DNA from: Cupriavidus numazuensis | GTDB lineage: Bacteria; Pseudomonadota; Gammaproteobacteria; Burkholderiales; Burkholderiaceae | NCBI RefSeq assembly: GCF_905397435.1 | Contig: NZ_CAJPVI010000008.1 | Location: 115,638 to 179,637 of the forward strand | Direction of reading: 5' to 3' | DNA length: 64,000 nt | Notes under the pieces: generated by a model | Told to the model about the DNA's origin: nothing | The model's database searches: none | What the model saw: the letters and a program-made list of their open reading frames with translations, nothing else | Shown: one piece after another, positions 17,224 through 26,344 of the stretch | Layout: each line of letters starts with the position of its first letter | Numbering within the stretch: the first letter of the stretch is position 1 | Made by a program: the position numbers and the translations under genes

Positions 17224-18000
17224 ATGCGGATGCAGGGCAAGATCGCGCTCGTTACCGGAGGTGCCTCCGGCATGGGTCTCGCCTTCACAAGGCGGCTGGC
17301 GCAAGAAGGCGCCCGGGTCTATTTCACGGACATTAACGGCGCTGCGGGGCAGGCTACCGAAAGCGAACTGCAATGCGCGGGCCTCGCGGTGGTTTTCCTG
17401 CGGCACGACGTCACGCAGGAAAACGACTGGCTGCGGGTGCTCGAACACATCGGCGCTGTCGAGGGCCGGCTTGACGTGCTCGTGAACAACGCCGGCATTG
17501 CCATCTCGCACAACATCGAGACCTGCACGACCGAAGATTTCGACCGCACCCTCAACGTCAACCTGAAGAGCGTCTTCCTCGGCTGCAAGCACGGGCTGGC
17601 CCTGATGAAGCAGAAGGGCGGCTCGATCATCAACGTGTCGTCGATTACGGCCATTTGCGGCGAGCCCGTGGCGCTGGCCTACAGCGCCTCCAAGGCGGGT
17701 GTGCGCTTCCTGTCCAAATCGGTGGCACTGCATTGCGCGGACAAGGGCTATGCGATCCGCGTCAACAGCCTCCATCCGGGCTACATCGATACGCCGCTGC
17801 TGGCCGGCAGCAACGCCGGCGGCAGCCTGACCGCGGACGAGGTCACGGCGTCGCGCGTGCGCATCGGCGGCGAGATTCCGCTGAAGCGCAGAGGCACGCC
17901 TGACGAGGTGGCCGGCGCCGTGCTCTATCTGGCCAGCGACGAGTCGACCTATGTCACCGGCACCGAACTTGTGATCGATGGTGGCTACGCCTGCCACTGA
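17224..18000 (+). CDS. Short-chain dehydrogenase/reductase (cyclopentanol/hydroxysteroid dehydrogenase-like)
   Basis: This 258-residue classical SDR has the NAD-binding TGGASGMG, NNAGIA, the catalytic Ser (NVSSITAI) and YSASK, and HPGYIDTPL after the active site. An acidic residue follows beta-2 (YFTDIN), which points to NAD(H) rather than NADP(H). It probably oxidises a secondary alcohol. It is the first gene of the plus-strand cluster that continues with cupin, alcohol dehydrogenase, sulfatase, sulfatase-maturing enzyme, HD protein and transporter, and would fit oxidation of the alcohol released from a sulfate ester. Confidence 0.9.
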   Translation: MRMQGKIALVTGGASGMGLAFTRRLAQEGARVYFTDINGAAGQATESELQCAGLAVVFLRHDVTQENDWLRVLEHIGAVEGRLDVLVNNAGIAISHNIETCTTEDFDRTLNVNLKSVFLGCKHGLALMKQKGGSIINVSSITAICGEPVALAYSASKAGVRFLSKSVALHCADKGYAIRVNSLHPGYIDTPLLAGSNAGGSLTADEVTASRVRIGGEIPLKRRGTPDEVAGAVLYLASDESTYVTGTELVIDGGYACH

Positions 18001-18065
18001 CCGCAGACAGTTCTGCTTTCACCGACACCCATACAAGATCCCTGCAACAAAGGAAACCCGCACCC

Positions 18066-18572
18066 ATGACGCTCCCGGCTACCATCACGCACCAGGAAAA
18101 GCTCCTCACCATAGACACCACCGCCCATCCCTTCCTGAAAGCGCTTGGCGGGCATGAGGGCACCGACATCTTTCCGCTTTTCATGGACCCGTACAACGGC
18201 CTGATGGTGATGCGCGCGAGCTTCGCGCCCGGCCTCACGCTGCCGCTGCACTTCCACACCGGCACGGTGCACATGTACACCATCTCGGGCTGCTGGTACT
18301 ACACGGAGTATCCCGGCCAGAAGCAGACCGCCGGTTGCTACCTGTACGAGCCGGGTGGCTCGATCCACCAGTTCAACACGCCGCGTGAGAACGAAGGCCA
18401 GACCGAAGTCATCTTCATGCTGTCCGGCTGCAACGTGAACTTCACGAAGGACGGCACTTACCTCGGCCTGTCCGACGCAGGCGTGATCAAGAACTGGGTG
18501 GACCGCGCAATCCGCGAGCAGGACAACGGCTTGCGGTACATCGCCGCCGCCGTCCCGACGTACTCGGCCTGA
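18066..18572 (+). CDS. Cupin-fold protein, 2,4'-dihydroxyacetophenone dioxygenase-like
   Basis: This 168-residue single-domain cupin has motif 1 PLHFHTGTVHMYTISG with His62, His64 and His69, and motif 2 YLYEPGGSIHQF with His101, a plausible non-haem metal site. Overall it resembles the 2,4'-dihydroxyacetophenone/acetylacetone dioxygenase group, which cleaves carbon-carbon bonds next to a carbonyl using oxygen. That activity here is inferred from resemblance only. It lies 65 bases after the SDR gene, and a ketone product of the SDR would be a sensible substrate. Confidence 0.75.
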   Translation: MTLPATITHQEKLLTIDTTAHPFLKALGGHEGTDIFPLFMDPYNGLMVMRASFAPGLTLPLHFHTGTVHMYTISGCWYYTEYPGQKQTAGCYLYEPGGSIHQFNTPRENEGQTEVIFMLSGCNVNFTKDGTYLGLSDAGVIKNWVDRAIREQDNGLRYIAAAVPTYSA

Positions 18573-18607
18573 ACGCGGCACACCAACCCTTGACGGAGAC
18601 GGGCTAT

Positions 18608-19705
18608 ATGGTGCGTACGATGGGCTTCCCGGGGCAATATCTGCAAGGGCCTGGCGCCCTGCGGCAACTGGCGCCGCTACTGCAGCGGATGGGCTGGCGG
18701 CGCCCGTTGGCAATCTGCGACGCCATCGTCGCGGAGAAGGTCTGGCCCGCCGTGGCGCAGGTACTGTGCGAAGCCGGAGTCGAGGCAAGGCAACTGGCCT
18801 TTCCCGGGGAATGCACGCGGGCGGTGATCGCCGCGATGGTGGATCAGGCGTCGCAGGCCGGCCATGACGTGGTCATTGGCCTGGGCGGCGGCAAGGCACT
18901 CGACACCGCCAAGGGCGTGGCGCGCGCGCTTGACGTTCCCATTGTCATCTCTCCGACCATTGCGTCGAACGATGCGCCGACGAGCCGCGTGATTGTCCTG
19001 TACGACGATGCACACCGGCTGGAAGGCGCCGAATTCCTGAAGACCAATCCCGCAGCGGTGATCGTCGACACGCAGGTCATCGCGCAGGCGCCGGTGCGCT
19101 TCTTCGCCGCAGGCATCGGCGACGCCATCAGCAAGAAATTCGAGGCTGCGCAATGCCGGGCGACGGGACGCAACAACGCATTCGGAACGCCACCGCTGGA
19201 TACGGCATTGCTGCTCGCTGGCGCTACCTATGAAACGCTGGTCAAACACGGACCGGCCGCCTGCGACGCTATCCGGCGCCAGGAGCCCAATGAAGCCGTG
19301 GAGCGTGTGGTCGAGGCGACCGTGCTGCTCAGCGGGCTTGGCTTCGAAGGCGGAGGCCTGGCGCTTGCCCATGCGCTGACGCGCGGCTTCAGCGCGGTCC
19401 CTGGCATGGCGCAGGCGCTGCATGGCGAACAGGTCGCTTTCGGTGCGCTGGTCCAACTGGTGGCCGAGCAGCGAGACCAGGAGGAGATCGCAGAACTGGT
19501 CGATCTGCTCTGCGCGGTCGGCCTGCCTGTCACGCTGCAACAGCTAGGGGTGGCGCCCGCGAACCATCACGACAGCATTGCCTCCATCGTCCAGGCCACC
19601 CTGGCGGGACAGACGAGCAACGTCATCAGCCCCTCTCTCAGCCCTCAGCAACTGGCTGCGGCGCTCGCGCATGCCGACAGTATCGGCACGCTGGCCCTCA
19701 GCTGA
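18608..19705 (+). CDS. Metal-dependent alcohol dehydrogenase, glycerol dehydrogenase-like
   Basis: This 365-residue protein of the GldA group has the NAD-binding [13 protein letters not shown], the [12 protein letters not shown] segment with the metal Asp, [12 protein letters not shown], and the two metal His in [10 protein letters not shown] and [10 protein letters not shown]. Length equals GldA (367). ATG 18608 is chosen, with GGAG at 18595-18598; a TTG at 18590 is in frame but poorly placed. It probably interconverts a diol or hydroxyketone and its oxidised form with NAD. Sequence alone does not prove glycerol as substrate, and the sulfatase context suggests another polyol or alcohol. Confidence 0.88.
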   Translation: MVRTMGFPGQYLQGPGALRQLAPLLQRMGWRRPLAICDAIVAEKVWPAVAQVLCEAGVEARQLAFPGECTRAVIAAMVDQASQAGHDVVIGLGGGKALDTAKGVARALDVPIVISPTIASNDAPTSRVIVLYDDAHRLEGAEFLKTNPAAVIVDTQVIAQAPVRFFAAGIGDAISKKFEAAQCRATGRNNAFGTPPLDTALLLAGATYETLVKHGPAACDAIRRQEPNEAVERVVEATVLLSGLGFEGGGLALAHALTRGFSAVPGMAQALHGEQVAFGALVQLVAEQRDQEEIAELVDLLCAVGLPVTLQQLGVAPANHHDSIASIVQATLAGQTSNVISPSLSPQQLAAALAHADSIGTLALS

Positions 19706-19742
19706 CCGGCGGAAAATTCCTTCTCTGCAGGAGCAACTATCC

Positions 19743-21371
19743 ATGATGCACACATTGAAGCGGCTGGTGGCCGTTACGGCCACCGTCGCCGCCATGAGTC
19801 CGTTCGCCGCCGGGGCACAGCAGACGCGGCCAAATATCCTCGTCATCTGGGGCGACGACATTGGCTGGGAGAACGTCAGCGCCTACGGCATGGGCGTGAT
19901 GGGCTACACGACGCCGAACATCGACAGCATCGGCATGGAGGGCATCCGCTTTACCGACCAGTACGCGCAGCCGTCGTGCACGGCGGGCCGCGCGGCATTC
20001 ATTACCGGCCAGTACCCGATCCGCTCGGGCATGACCACCGTCGGCCAACCGGGCGACAAACTTGGCTGGCAGGCAGCATCGCCCAGCCTTGGCGAAGTCA
20101 TGAAGCAGGCCGGCTACCGCACGGGGTTCTTTGGAAAAAGCCATATGGGCGACCGGAACTCGCACCTGCCCACGGTCCACGGCTTCGACGAATTCTTTGG
20201 CAACCTCTACCACCTGAATACCGAGGAGCTTCCCGAGAACCACGACTACCAGGCCTATGCGAGCGGCTACCCCGGCGGTGGCAAGGCCTTCGCGCAGAAA
20301 TTCGCACCGCGCGGCGTGCTGCACACCTACGCCACGGACAACGACGATCCGACCGACATGCCGCGCTTCGGTCCCGTCGGCAAGCAGAAGATCGAGGACA
20401 CCGGCCCGCTTACGAAAAAGCGGATGGAAGATTTTGACGCCGCCGAGGTCATTCCCAAAGCCATCGACTTCATGCAGGGCGCAAAGCAGAAGGACAAGCC
20501 TTTCTTTGTCTGGCTCAACACCACCCGCATGCACCTCTATACCCACCTGAACGACAAGTGGCGGTACGCGGCAGCGAAGTACACGCATGAAGACGACATG
20601 CAAGGCAGCGGCATGCTGCAGCATGATCACGACATCGGCCTCGTGCTGGAATACCTCAAGCGCAGCGGCCTCGACAAGAACACCATCGTCTGGTACTCGA
20701 CCGACAACGGGCCGGAGCATGTCTCGTGGCCGCACGGATCGACCACGCCGTTCCGCGGCGAAAAGATGACGACCTATGAAGGCGGCGTGCGCGTGGTCTC
20801 CATGCTGCGCTGGCCGGGCGTCATCAAGTCCGGCCAGATCAAGAACGGCATCCAGGCGCACCAGGACATGTTCACGACATTCGCCGCGATTGCCGGCGTG
20901 CCGGACGTCGCCGGGCAGATGAAGCGCGAGAAGAATCAGTACATCGACGGCGTCAACAACCTCGACTACTGGACGGGAAAGACCGCCGACAGTGCGCGCA
21001 AGGACTTCCTGTACTACTACGAGAACAAGCTCACGGCCGTGCGCATGGGCCCGTGGAAGCTGCACTTCTCGCTCAAGGAGGACTACTACGGCACGCTGCA
21101 GCCGCGCAGCGTCACGATGCTCTTCAACCTGCGCAGCGATCCGTTCGAAAGCTATGACAGCAAGGACGCCTACGGTCACCTGCTGCAAAAGGCCCAGTGG
21201 ATCTCCGGCCCGATGAGTGAACTGATCGCCAGCCACCTCAAGACGCTGGCGGACTACCCACCGGTGCAGCCGGCCAAATCATTCGACCGTTCGAACATGG
21301 TCCAGGACTTTCTGCAGCAGCAACAGCAGCTCCGGCAGCGGCAGCAGCAACAGGCGGCGATCAGGGAGTAA
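19743..21371 (+). CDS. Arylsulfatase-type sulfatase, exported
   Basis: This 542-residue alkaline-phosphatase-superfamily sulfatase has an N-terminal signal peptide ending near AAGA|QQ, so it is likely periplasmic. The metal motif VIWGDDIGW lies near residue 35. The sulfatase signature CTAGR spans residues 79-83, where Cys79 must be converted to formylglycine. GKSHMG replaces the common GKWHLG, and YSTDNGPE supplies further metal ligands. A Gln-rich tail ([13 protein letters not shown]) ends the protein. It hydrolyses sulfate esters. The very next gene encodes the maturing enzyme. A double ATG at 19743/19746 follows AGGAG. Confidence 0.93.
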   Translation: MMHTLKRLVAVTATVAAMSPFAAGAQQTRPNILVIWGDDIGWENVSAYGMGVMGYTTPNIDSIGMEGIRFTDQYAQPSCTAGRAAFITGQYPIRSGMTTVGQPGDKLGWQAASPSLGEVMKQAGYRTGFFGKSHMGDRNSHLPTVHGFDEFFGNLYHLNTEELPENHDYQAYASGYPGGGKAFAQKFAPRGVLHTYATDNDDPTDMPRFGPVGKQKIEDTGPLTKKRMEDFDAAEVIPKAIDFMQGAKQKDKPFFVWLNTTRMHLYTHLNDKWRYAAAKYTHEDDMQGSGMLQHDHDIGLVLEYLKRSGLDKNTIVWYSTDNGPEHVSWPHGSTTPFRGEKMTTYEGGVRVVSMLRWPGVIKSGQIKNGIQAHQDMFTTFAAIAGVPDVAGQMKREKNQYIDGVNNLDYWTGKTADSARKDFLYYYENKLTAVRMGPWKLHFSLKEDYYGTLQPRSVTMLFNLRSDPFESYDSKDAYGHLLQKAQWISGPMSELIASHLKTLADYPPVQPAKSFDRSNMVQDFLQQQQQLRQRQQQQAAIRE

Positions 21372-21374
21372 GGC

Positions 21375-22562
21375 GTGATCCAGCGCAGAACAGCGACGCG
21401 GGCGCTTCTCGTGATCCTCGCAGGCAGCGCGGTTGCGGTTGGGACTGGCTATGCCCGCTGGGGCGTGAGTGGGGCCACGCGACCCGCGGCGCCTGCCATC
21501 ACCGTTGGCGATGGTGTGAGCGGGCCCGCCGGGATGGCGCACATTCCCGGCGGCGAATTCCTGATGGGCAGCGACAGCAAGATGGCGCAGCCCAACGAGA
21601 AGCCCGCGCACAAGGTGCGGGTGCACGGGTTCTGGATGGACCGCCACCACGTCACCAACGCCAAATTCCGGGAATTCGTAAAGGCGAGCGGTTATGTCAC
21701 GACGGCCGAACGCAAGCCCGAGTGGGAAACCCTGAGAGTCCAGCTGCCCGCCGGCACGCCGCGTCCGCCCGACAGTGCGCTGGTGCCGGGCGGCATGGTG
21801 TTCGTCGGCACGCCTCGCCCGGTACCGCTGCGGGACTACTCGCAATGGTGGCGCTACGTGCCAGGTGCCGATTGGCGCCATCCGGGCGGGCCCGGCACGT
21901 CGATCGACGGCAAGGATGACCATCCGGTTGTCCAGGTGTCGTTTGAAGATGCGCTGGCGTATGCGAAGTGGGTCGGCAAGCGTCTGCCGACAGAGGCCGA
22001 ATGGGAGTTCGCCGCCCGTGGCGGGCTGGAGCAGGCGACCTATGCCTGGGGCGAGACGTTCGCGCCGGAAGGCCGGCAGATGGCCAACGTCTGGCAGGGG
22101 CAGCAGGCGCAGCCTTTCCCGGTCGCCAGCCCCAAGGCGGGCGGCGCGCTGGGCACCAGCCCGGTCGGCACCTTCCCCGAGAACGGCTACGGACTCTATG
22201 ACATGACCGGAAACGCCTGGCAGTGGGTCGCCGACTGGTATCGGGCCGACCAGTTCCGGCAAGAAGCCGCCGCCGGCCGGCGCGTTGACGACCCGAAGGG
22301 GCCGGTCTCTTCCTGGGACCCGGACGATGCCGGCGCGCCCACCGATGCGCCCAAGCGCGTCACGCGCGGCGGCTCGTTCCTGTGCAACGAGGACTATTGC
22401 CTCAGCTACCGTCCCAGCGCGCGGCGGGGCATGGACCCATACAACAGCATGTCGCACCTCGGCTTCCGCCTGGTCATGGACGACAGCCGCTGGGCGGCAA
22501 CACGCGGCCAGGCGCACCACGCCAAAGACCGCGTGCCGGCCAACAAGGAGCACCCATCATGA
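21375..22562 (+). CDS. Formylglycine-generating enzyme (sulfatase-modifying factor family)
   Basis: This 395-residue protein has an N-terminal hydrophobic segment (ALLVILAGSAVAVGTGY), suggesting export or membrane anchoring, then a full FGE-sulfatase domain starting at MAHIPGGEFLMGSD. The C-terminal GGSFLCNEDYCLSYRPSARRG keeps both active Cys (337 and 342), with the five-residue spacing of the aerobic copper-dependent enzyme, and GFRLVMD closes the domain. It converts the sulfatase Cys to formylglycine. GTG 21375 follows GGGAG and lies three bases after the sulfatase stop, so the pair is certainly co-expressed. If exported, maturation would occur outside the cytoplasm. Confidence 0.93.
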   Translation: MIQRRTATRALLVILAGSAVAVGTGYARWGVSGATRPAAPAITVGDGVSGPAGMAHIPGGEFLMGSDSKMAQPNEKPAHKVRVHGFWMDRHHVTNAKFREFVKASGYVTTAERKPEWETLRVQLPAGTPRPPDSALVPGGMVFVGTPRPVPLRDYSQWWRYVPGADWRHPGGPGTSIDGKDDHPVVQVSFEDALAYAKWVGKRLPTEAEWEFAARGGLEQATYAWGETFAPEGRQMANVWQGQQAQPFPVASPKAGGALGTSPVGTFPENGYGLYDMTGNAWQWVADWYRADQFRQEAAAGRRVDDPKGPVSSWDPDDAGAPTDAPKRVTRGGSFLCNEDYCLSYRPSARRGMDPYNSMSHLGFRLVMDDSRWAATRGQAHHAKDRVPANKEHPS

Positions 22563-23140
22563 GCGACCGCGCTACGTTTCGACGCATGCAGGACAGCACC
22601 CGCGAGGACTGGGACATCATTCGCCCCCAGGCCGCGCATTTCTCGGCCGGGCTGGCCGATCGCGTGCTGGCCCACCTGAAGCAGTTGCAGGGCGACTACG
22701 GCGGCTTTCCCGTCGACCGCTACAGTCACTGCCTGCTGACGGCAACGCTGGCATTGAAAGACGGGCGCGATGAGGAGTACGTCGTCTGCGCGTTGCTGCA
22801 CGACATCGGCGACACGCTCGGGTCGTTCAACCACCCCGAGGTGGCAGCGGCCATCCTGAGGCCGTTCGTCTGCGATGCCAATCACTGGATGATCGGGCAT
22901 CACGGCATTTTCCAGGGCCATAACTTCTTCCACCACGTCGGACTCGACCGCAACCTGCGCGATCAGTTCAAGGACCACCCGTACTACGACCGCACCGTCG
23001 AGTTCATCGACCGGTACGACAGCCCGGCCTTCGACGACAGTGCGGAGATCTATCCGCTCACCGTATTCGAGCCGATGGTCCGGCGCCTGTTCGCCGCGCC
23101 GAAGCGTTCGCTCTACCGGCCGGCGGCCAGCGCGGCATAG
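22559..23140 (+). CDS. HD-domain protein, possible PhnZ/MIOX-like diiron oxygenase
   Basis: This 193-residue all-helical HD protein has candidate metal ligands His57, His81-Asp82, His92, His114/115 and Asp151 or Asp154. This H..HD..H..H..D pattern is larger than that of a simple HD phosphohydrolase and resembles the mixed-valent diiron oxygenases PhnZ and myo-inositol oxygenase; the 24-residue spacing from the first His to the HD pair also fits. Its ATG overlaps the FGE stop (ATGA). Oxygenase activity is inference; a phosphohydrolase remains possible. The stop codon is the first of three tandem 8-base repeats. Confidence 0.78.
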   Translation: MSDRATFRRMQDSTREDWDIIRPQAAHFSAGLADRVLAHLKQLQGDYGGFPVDRYSHCLLTATLALKDGRDEEYVVCALLHDIGDTLGSFNHPEVAAAILRPFVCDANHWMIGHHGIFQGHNFFHHVGLDRNLRDQFKDHPYYDRTVEFIDRYDSPAFDDSAEIYPLTVFEPMVRRLFAAPKRSLYRPAASAA

Positions 23141-23156
23141 CGGCATAGCGGCATAG
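23133..23156. repeat. Three tandem CGGCATAG units at a gene end
   Basis: CGGCATAG is repeated three times exactly, and the first copy contains the TAG stop codon of the HD-domain gene. Because the unit is 8 bases, the following copies provide stops in other frames as well. Confidence 0.8.
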
Positions 23157-23205
23157 CGGCCCGACTTCAAAACCAAAACAATTCCATACACAACGGAGGA
23201 GACAA

Positions 23206-24582
23206 ATGACAGATACGCGCCCCATTGTCGACGTCAAGCGACTGATCGACGAAGAACGTTTTTCCCCTTACCAGTGGCTGATCCTGGCTGTGTGCTTCCT
23301 GACGATCGCCGTGGATACCTACGATGCATTCGCCGTCGGCTTCGTGGTGCCGGCGCTGATGCAGGAGTGGCACGTCGGCAAGGACGTGCTGGGCCCGGTG
23401 ATGAGTGCCTCCATCTTCGGGATGGCCATTGGGGCGCTGCTGGCCGGACCGCTGTTCGATCGCACCACGCCGAAGACGGTCATGGTCTTCTCGATGCTGC
23501 TGTTCGGCATCTGCAGCCTCTGCAGCATTACGGCCACGTCGCCATTGTCGCTTGGCCTGTGGCGATTGCTCACGGGGATCGGCATCGGGGCCGCGGTGCC
23601 GGGGGCGACGACGCTGGTGTTCGAATATGCGCCGGCACGGCGCAGTGCGCTGACCGTCAACGCCATGGGTTGCGGCGGCATGCTCGGCGCCGCGCTGTGC
23701 GGTGTCACAGCGGGCGTACTGGTGCCGGGCTATGGGTGGAAAAGCCTGTTCGTGGCCGGAGCCGTGCTGCCTATCGTTCTGGCACTGGTCGTCCAGTTTT
23801 CTCTGCCCGAGCCGATGCGCTTCATGGTGATGCGCGACTGGCCTGCGCAGCGGATCGCGGCGGTCTTGCGGCGCATCGCGCCAGGGCGCGATTTCGACGG
23901 CGTGCGCTTCGTCTTTTCCGAGGAGCAGGCGACGGACCGCAAGTCAGGGATGGCGGCAATGCTGTCCAGGCCGCTGCGTACCGGCACCATCATGCTGTGG
24001 GTCACGTACTGCGTCGGAACGTTCTCCTACTATCTGCTGATGGGGTGGATGCCAACGCTGGTTCAGGAATCCGGCGCGTCACTGCGCGAAGCGACGCTTG
24101 CTACGAGTCTGCTGTCGCTGGGCGGCATCGTGGGCGCGTTCGGTGTCGGCTGGCTGATGGACCGATTCGAGCGGAATGCCGCCGTGGCGGCAGCCTTCGT
24201 CGTCGGCGGTGTGGCGGTGTGGCTGATCGGCCAGCAGTCCGCCGGCACGGCATTGTTGCCGGCCATTATCTTTATTGCGGGCATGGGCCTGAACGGCGCG
24301 ATCTTTTCCATGGGTGGCCTTGCCGCGGCGTTCTACCCGACGAACGGGCGCTCCGCGGGAATTGCCTGGATGTACGGCATCGGCCGGATCGGCGGGATTC
24401 TCGGGCCCATTGCAGGCGGATTCCTGCTTCGCGCCAATTCCGGCACCGGCTTGTTCTATCTGATCGTGACGGGAGCCGTGCTGATGGCGGCTGCGGCGCT
24501 GTGGATCAAGCGCCGGGCCAGTGGCGGCCCGGCCGGCGTGAGTGCCATGGCGCCCGCGCAAAGCGGGTCGGAGGCAAGGTAG
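23206..24582 (+). CDS. MFS transporter, aromatic-acid:H+ symporter (AAHS)-like
   Basis: This 458-residue protein has 12 hydrophobic helices. The first helix carries LAVCFLTIAVDTYDAFAVG, with the acidic residue typical of AAHS transporters, and the loop 2-3 motif is GPLFDRTTPKTVMVF. Such carriers import aromatic or other organic acids with protons. ATG 23206 follows GGAGGAGAC. It is the last gene of the sulfatase cluster (65-base gap after the HD gene), so it likely imports the cluster's substrate or its desulfated product. It converges on the DUF35 gene across a hairpin. Confidence 0.88.
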   Translation: MTDTRPIVDVKRLIDEERFSPYQWLILAVCFLTIAVDTYDAFAVGFVVPALMQEWHVGKDVLGPVMSASIFGMAIGALLAGPLFDRTTPKTVMVFSMLLFGICSLCSITATSPLSLGLWRLLTGIGIGAAVPGATTLVFEYAPARRSALTVNAMGCGGMLGAALCGVTAGVLVPGYGWKSLFVAGAVLPIVLALVVQFSLPEPMRFMVMRDWPAQRIAAVLRRIAPGRDFDGVRFVFSEEQATDRKSGMAAMLSRPLRTGTIMLWVTYCVGTFSYYLLMGWMPTLVQESGASLREATLATSLLSLGGIVGAFGVGWLMDRFERNAAVAAAFVVGGVAVWLIGQQSAGTALLPAIIFIAGMGLNGAIFSMGGLAAAFYPTNGRSAGIAWMYGIGRIGGILGPIAGGFLLRANSGTGLFYLIVTGAVLMAAAALWIKRRASGGPAGVSAMAPAQSGSEAR

Positions 24583-24589
24583 TGTCAGA

Positions 24590-24624
24590 GGGCGTTTGCC
24601 ATGGCTGATGCCGCGCAAACGCCC
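24590..24624. terminator. Bidirectional terminator-like hairpin
   Basis: GGGCGTTTGC (24590-24599) and GCAAACGCCC (24615-24624) form a perfect 10-bp stem with a 15-base loop, exactly between the convergent MFS and DUF35 genes. There is no clear T-run on either side, but position and stability fit a shared transcription end. Confidence 0.55.
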
Positions 24625-24640
24625 GTCAGCGCACCCTGGG

Positions 24641-25039
24641 TCAGAGCGGCCGGAACGTGGGCATCGGCGGGCCGTTGTCCGTCGGCGTAAAGGTCAGCTC
24701 GACCCTCTGCCCGATATGCACGGTATCCAGATCGCAGTCGACGATACGCGTCATCATCGTCACGCCTTCGTCGAGCGTGACATAGGCCATGCAGAACGGC
24801 GTAGGCCCGGCACGGCGCGTGACGCTGTACGAATAGACCGTACCGCGGCCGGCCGAAGTCTTCCACGTAGTCTCACCCATGCAGAACGGGCACAACGTGC
24901 GCGGATACCAGTGCGGTTTGCCGCAGTCATTGCAGTGGCGCACCAGCAGGCGCCCTTCGCGGGCGGCCGTCCAGAACTCGGTGTTGTCCGGCAGCTCTTC
25001 AGGCGCCGTCAGGACTTGCGGGATAAAAGGAGTGCTCAT
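24641..25039 (-). CDS. DUF35 protein: zinc ribbon plus OB-fold acyl-CoA-binding partner
   Basis: This 132-residue protein has a rubredoxin-like zinc ribbon (Cys36, Cys39, Cys50, Cys53 in HCNDCG and LCPFCM) followed by an OB fold (GRGTVYSYSVTRR, AYVTLDEGVTMMTRIVDCD, GQRVELTF). DUF35 proteins pair with thiolase-fold enzymes, as in the Ltp2-ChsH2 aldolase of steroid side-chain breakdown or the PhlACB acyltransferase. The gene directly follows the thiolase-like gene (39-base gap, same strand), so the two almost certainly form a complex. ATG 25039 starts the protein. Confidence 0.9.
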   Translation of the reverse strand: MSTPFIPQVLTAPEELPDNTEFWTAAREGRLLVRHCNDCGKPHWYPRTLCPFCMGETTWKTSAGRGTVYSYSVTRRAGPTPFCMAYVTLDEGVTMMTRIVDCDLDTVHIGQRVELTFTPTDNGPPMPTFRPL

Positions 25040-25078
25040 GATGAGGTCTCGGTGATTCTGTATGGGACGCTGCGAGGC

Positions 25079-26245
25079 TTACTCGCGCTCGAGGATCAGG
25101 GTGGCGCTGCCATGGCGCGAGCCGAGCAAGCCGCCGGTGCCCTGCGCTACGGCCAGATCGCAGTTCTTCACCTGCACCGCCGGATGCGCTTCGCCACGCA
25201 GCTGTCGCACCGCTTCGATCACCTTGGTGATGCCGCCACGGTTGGCCGGGTGGTTGTTGCACAGGCCGCCGCCATCGGTATTGAACGGCAGCCTGCCGAC
25301 GCCCGAGATCAGGTTGCCGTCCATCACAAACTTGCCGCCTTCGCCCTTCTTGCAGAAGCCGAGATCTTCGAGCTGCATCAGCACGGTGATCGTGAAGCTG
25401 TCGTAGATCGACGCGTACTTGATGTCGGCCGGCGTCACGCCGGCTTCGGCAAACGCGGCCGCGCCGGAGAACTTCGCGGCCGACCAGCTGAGGTCGACAT
25501 GGCCGCCCATCTGGCCCTTCACGAATTCGCCGGCGCCGAGCACCTTGACCTTCGGGCGGTTCAGCTTGGCGGCGATTTCCGGACGCGCGACGATCAGCGC
25601 GCCGCCGCCGTCGGACACCACGCAGCAGTCGAGCTTGCGCAGCGGGTCCGAGATCATCGGCGAGTTCAGCACATCTTCGACCGTGACCACCTCTCGCAGC
25701 ATCGCGTTCGGGTTGTGCTGCGCATGATGGGATGCGGCGACCTTGATCCATGCGAGCTGTTCGGCCGTGGTGCCGTACTCGTACATATGGCGCATGGCGA
25801 CCATCGCATACGAGTTCACGGTGAGCGGGCTGAACGGTGCCTCGAACGGCTGGTCGGGCAGGTTGTTGCCCCAGTTGCGCGGCTTGGTGCCGCTGGAGCC
25901 TTCCGAACGCGGGCGGCCGGCCAGCGTGATCAGCGCCACGTTGCACTTGCCGGCGGCGATAGCCTGCGCGGCGTGGGCCACGTGCACCAGGTACGACGAG
26001 CCGCCGGTCTCGGTGGAATCGACATGGCGCAACTTGAGGCCGAGGTAGTCGACCATGTTGAGCACGCCGAGACCGGGCGCGTCGCCGGCGCAGAAGTAGC
26101 CGTCGACATCGGCCAGTGTGAGGCCCGCGTCTTGCAGTGCGCCCTTGGCGCTTTCCGCGTGCAGTTGTGCGACCGACTTGTCCGGTGCCTTGCGGGTGGG
26201 GTGTTCGTATGCCCCGACGATGTATGCCTTGCCTTTGATGCTCAT
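25079..26245 (-). CDS. Thiolase-fold protein lacking the nucleophilic Cys (Ltp2-like aldolase candidate)
   Basis: This 388-residue thiolase/lipid-transfer-like protein has, where thiolases carry Cys-Ala-Ser, the sequence STETGGSSY: Gly81 occupies the nucleophile position. The C-terminal loop is GGGLCNNHPANRGG instead of the usual GGxxxxGHPxGATG. A normal Claisen thiolysis through a Cys acyl-enzyme is therefore unlikely. With the DUF35 partner immediately downstream, the arrangement matches retro-aldolases that split a beta-hydroxyacyl-CoA. The start ATG 26245 has GAGGG upstream. It is divergent from the CoA-transferase operon, sharing a control region with an operator-like motif. Confidence 0.85.
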   Translation of the reverse strand: MSIKGKAYIVGAYEHPTRKAPDKSVAQLHAESAKGALQDAGLTLADVDGYFCAGDAPGLGVLNMVDYLGLKLRHVDSTETGGSSYLVHVAHAAQAIAAGKCNVALITLAGRPRSEGSSGTKPRNWGNNLPDQPFEAPFSPLTVNSYAMVAMRHMYEYGTTAEQLAWIKVAASHHAQHNPNAMLREVVTVEDVLNSPMISDPLRKLDCCVVSDGGGALIVARPEIAAKLNRPKVKVLGAGEFVKGQMGGHVDLSWSAAKFSGAAAFAEAGVTPADIKYASIYDSFTITVLMQLEDLGFCKKGEGGKFVMDGNLISGVGRLPFNTDGGGLCNNHPANRGGITKVIEAVRQLRGEAHPAVQVKNCDLAVAQGTGGLLGSRHGSATLILERE

Positions 26246-26344
26246 GCGCGAACCCTCAGTTGGAAACGTTGTGCTGGCCGTCCGGAAGCTGGCCGTCCGG
26301 AAACGGCGTTCGCCGTGATCTTCCGGCAAGTGGGGGGCAATTTC

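Noticed and set aside
19737..21236. A 499-codon minus-strand frame opposite the sulfatase
   Set aside because: The sulfatase on the plus strand has a signal peptide and the CTAGR signature; the other frame is a shadow.
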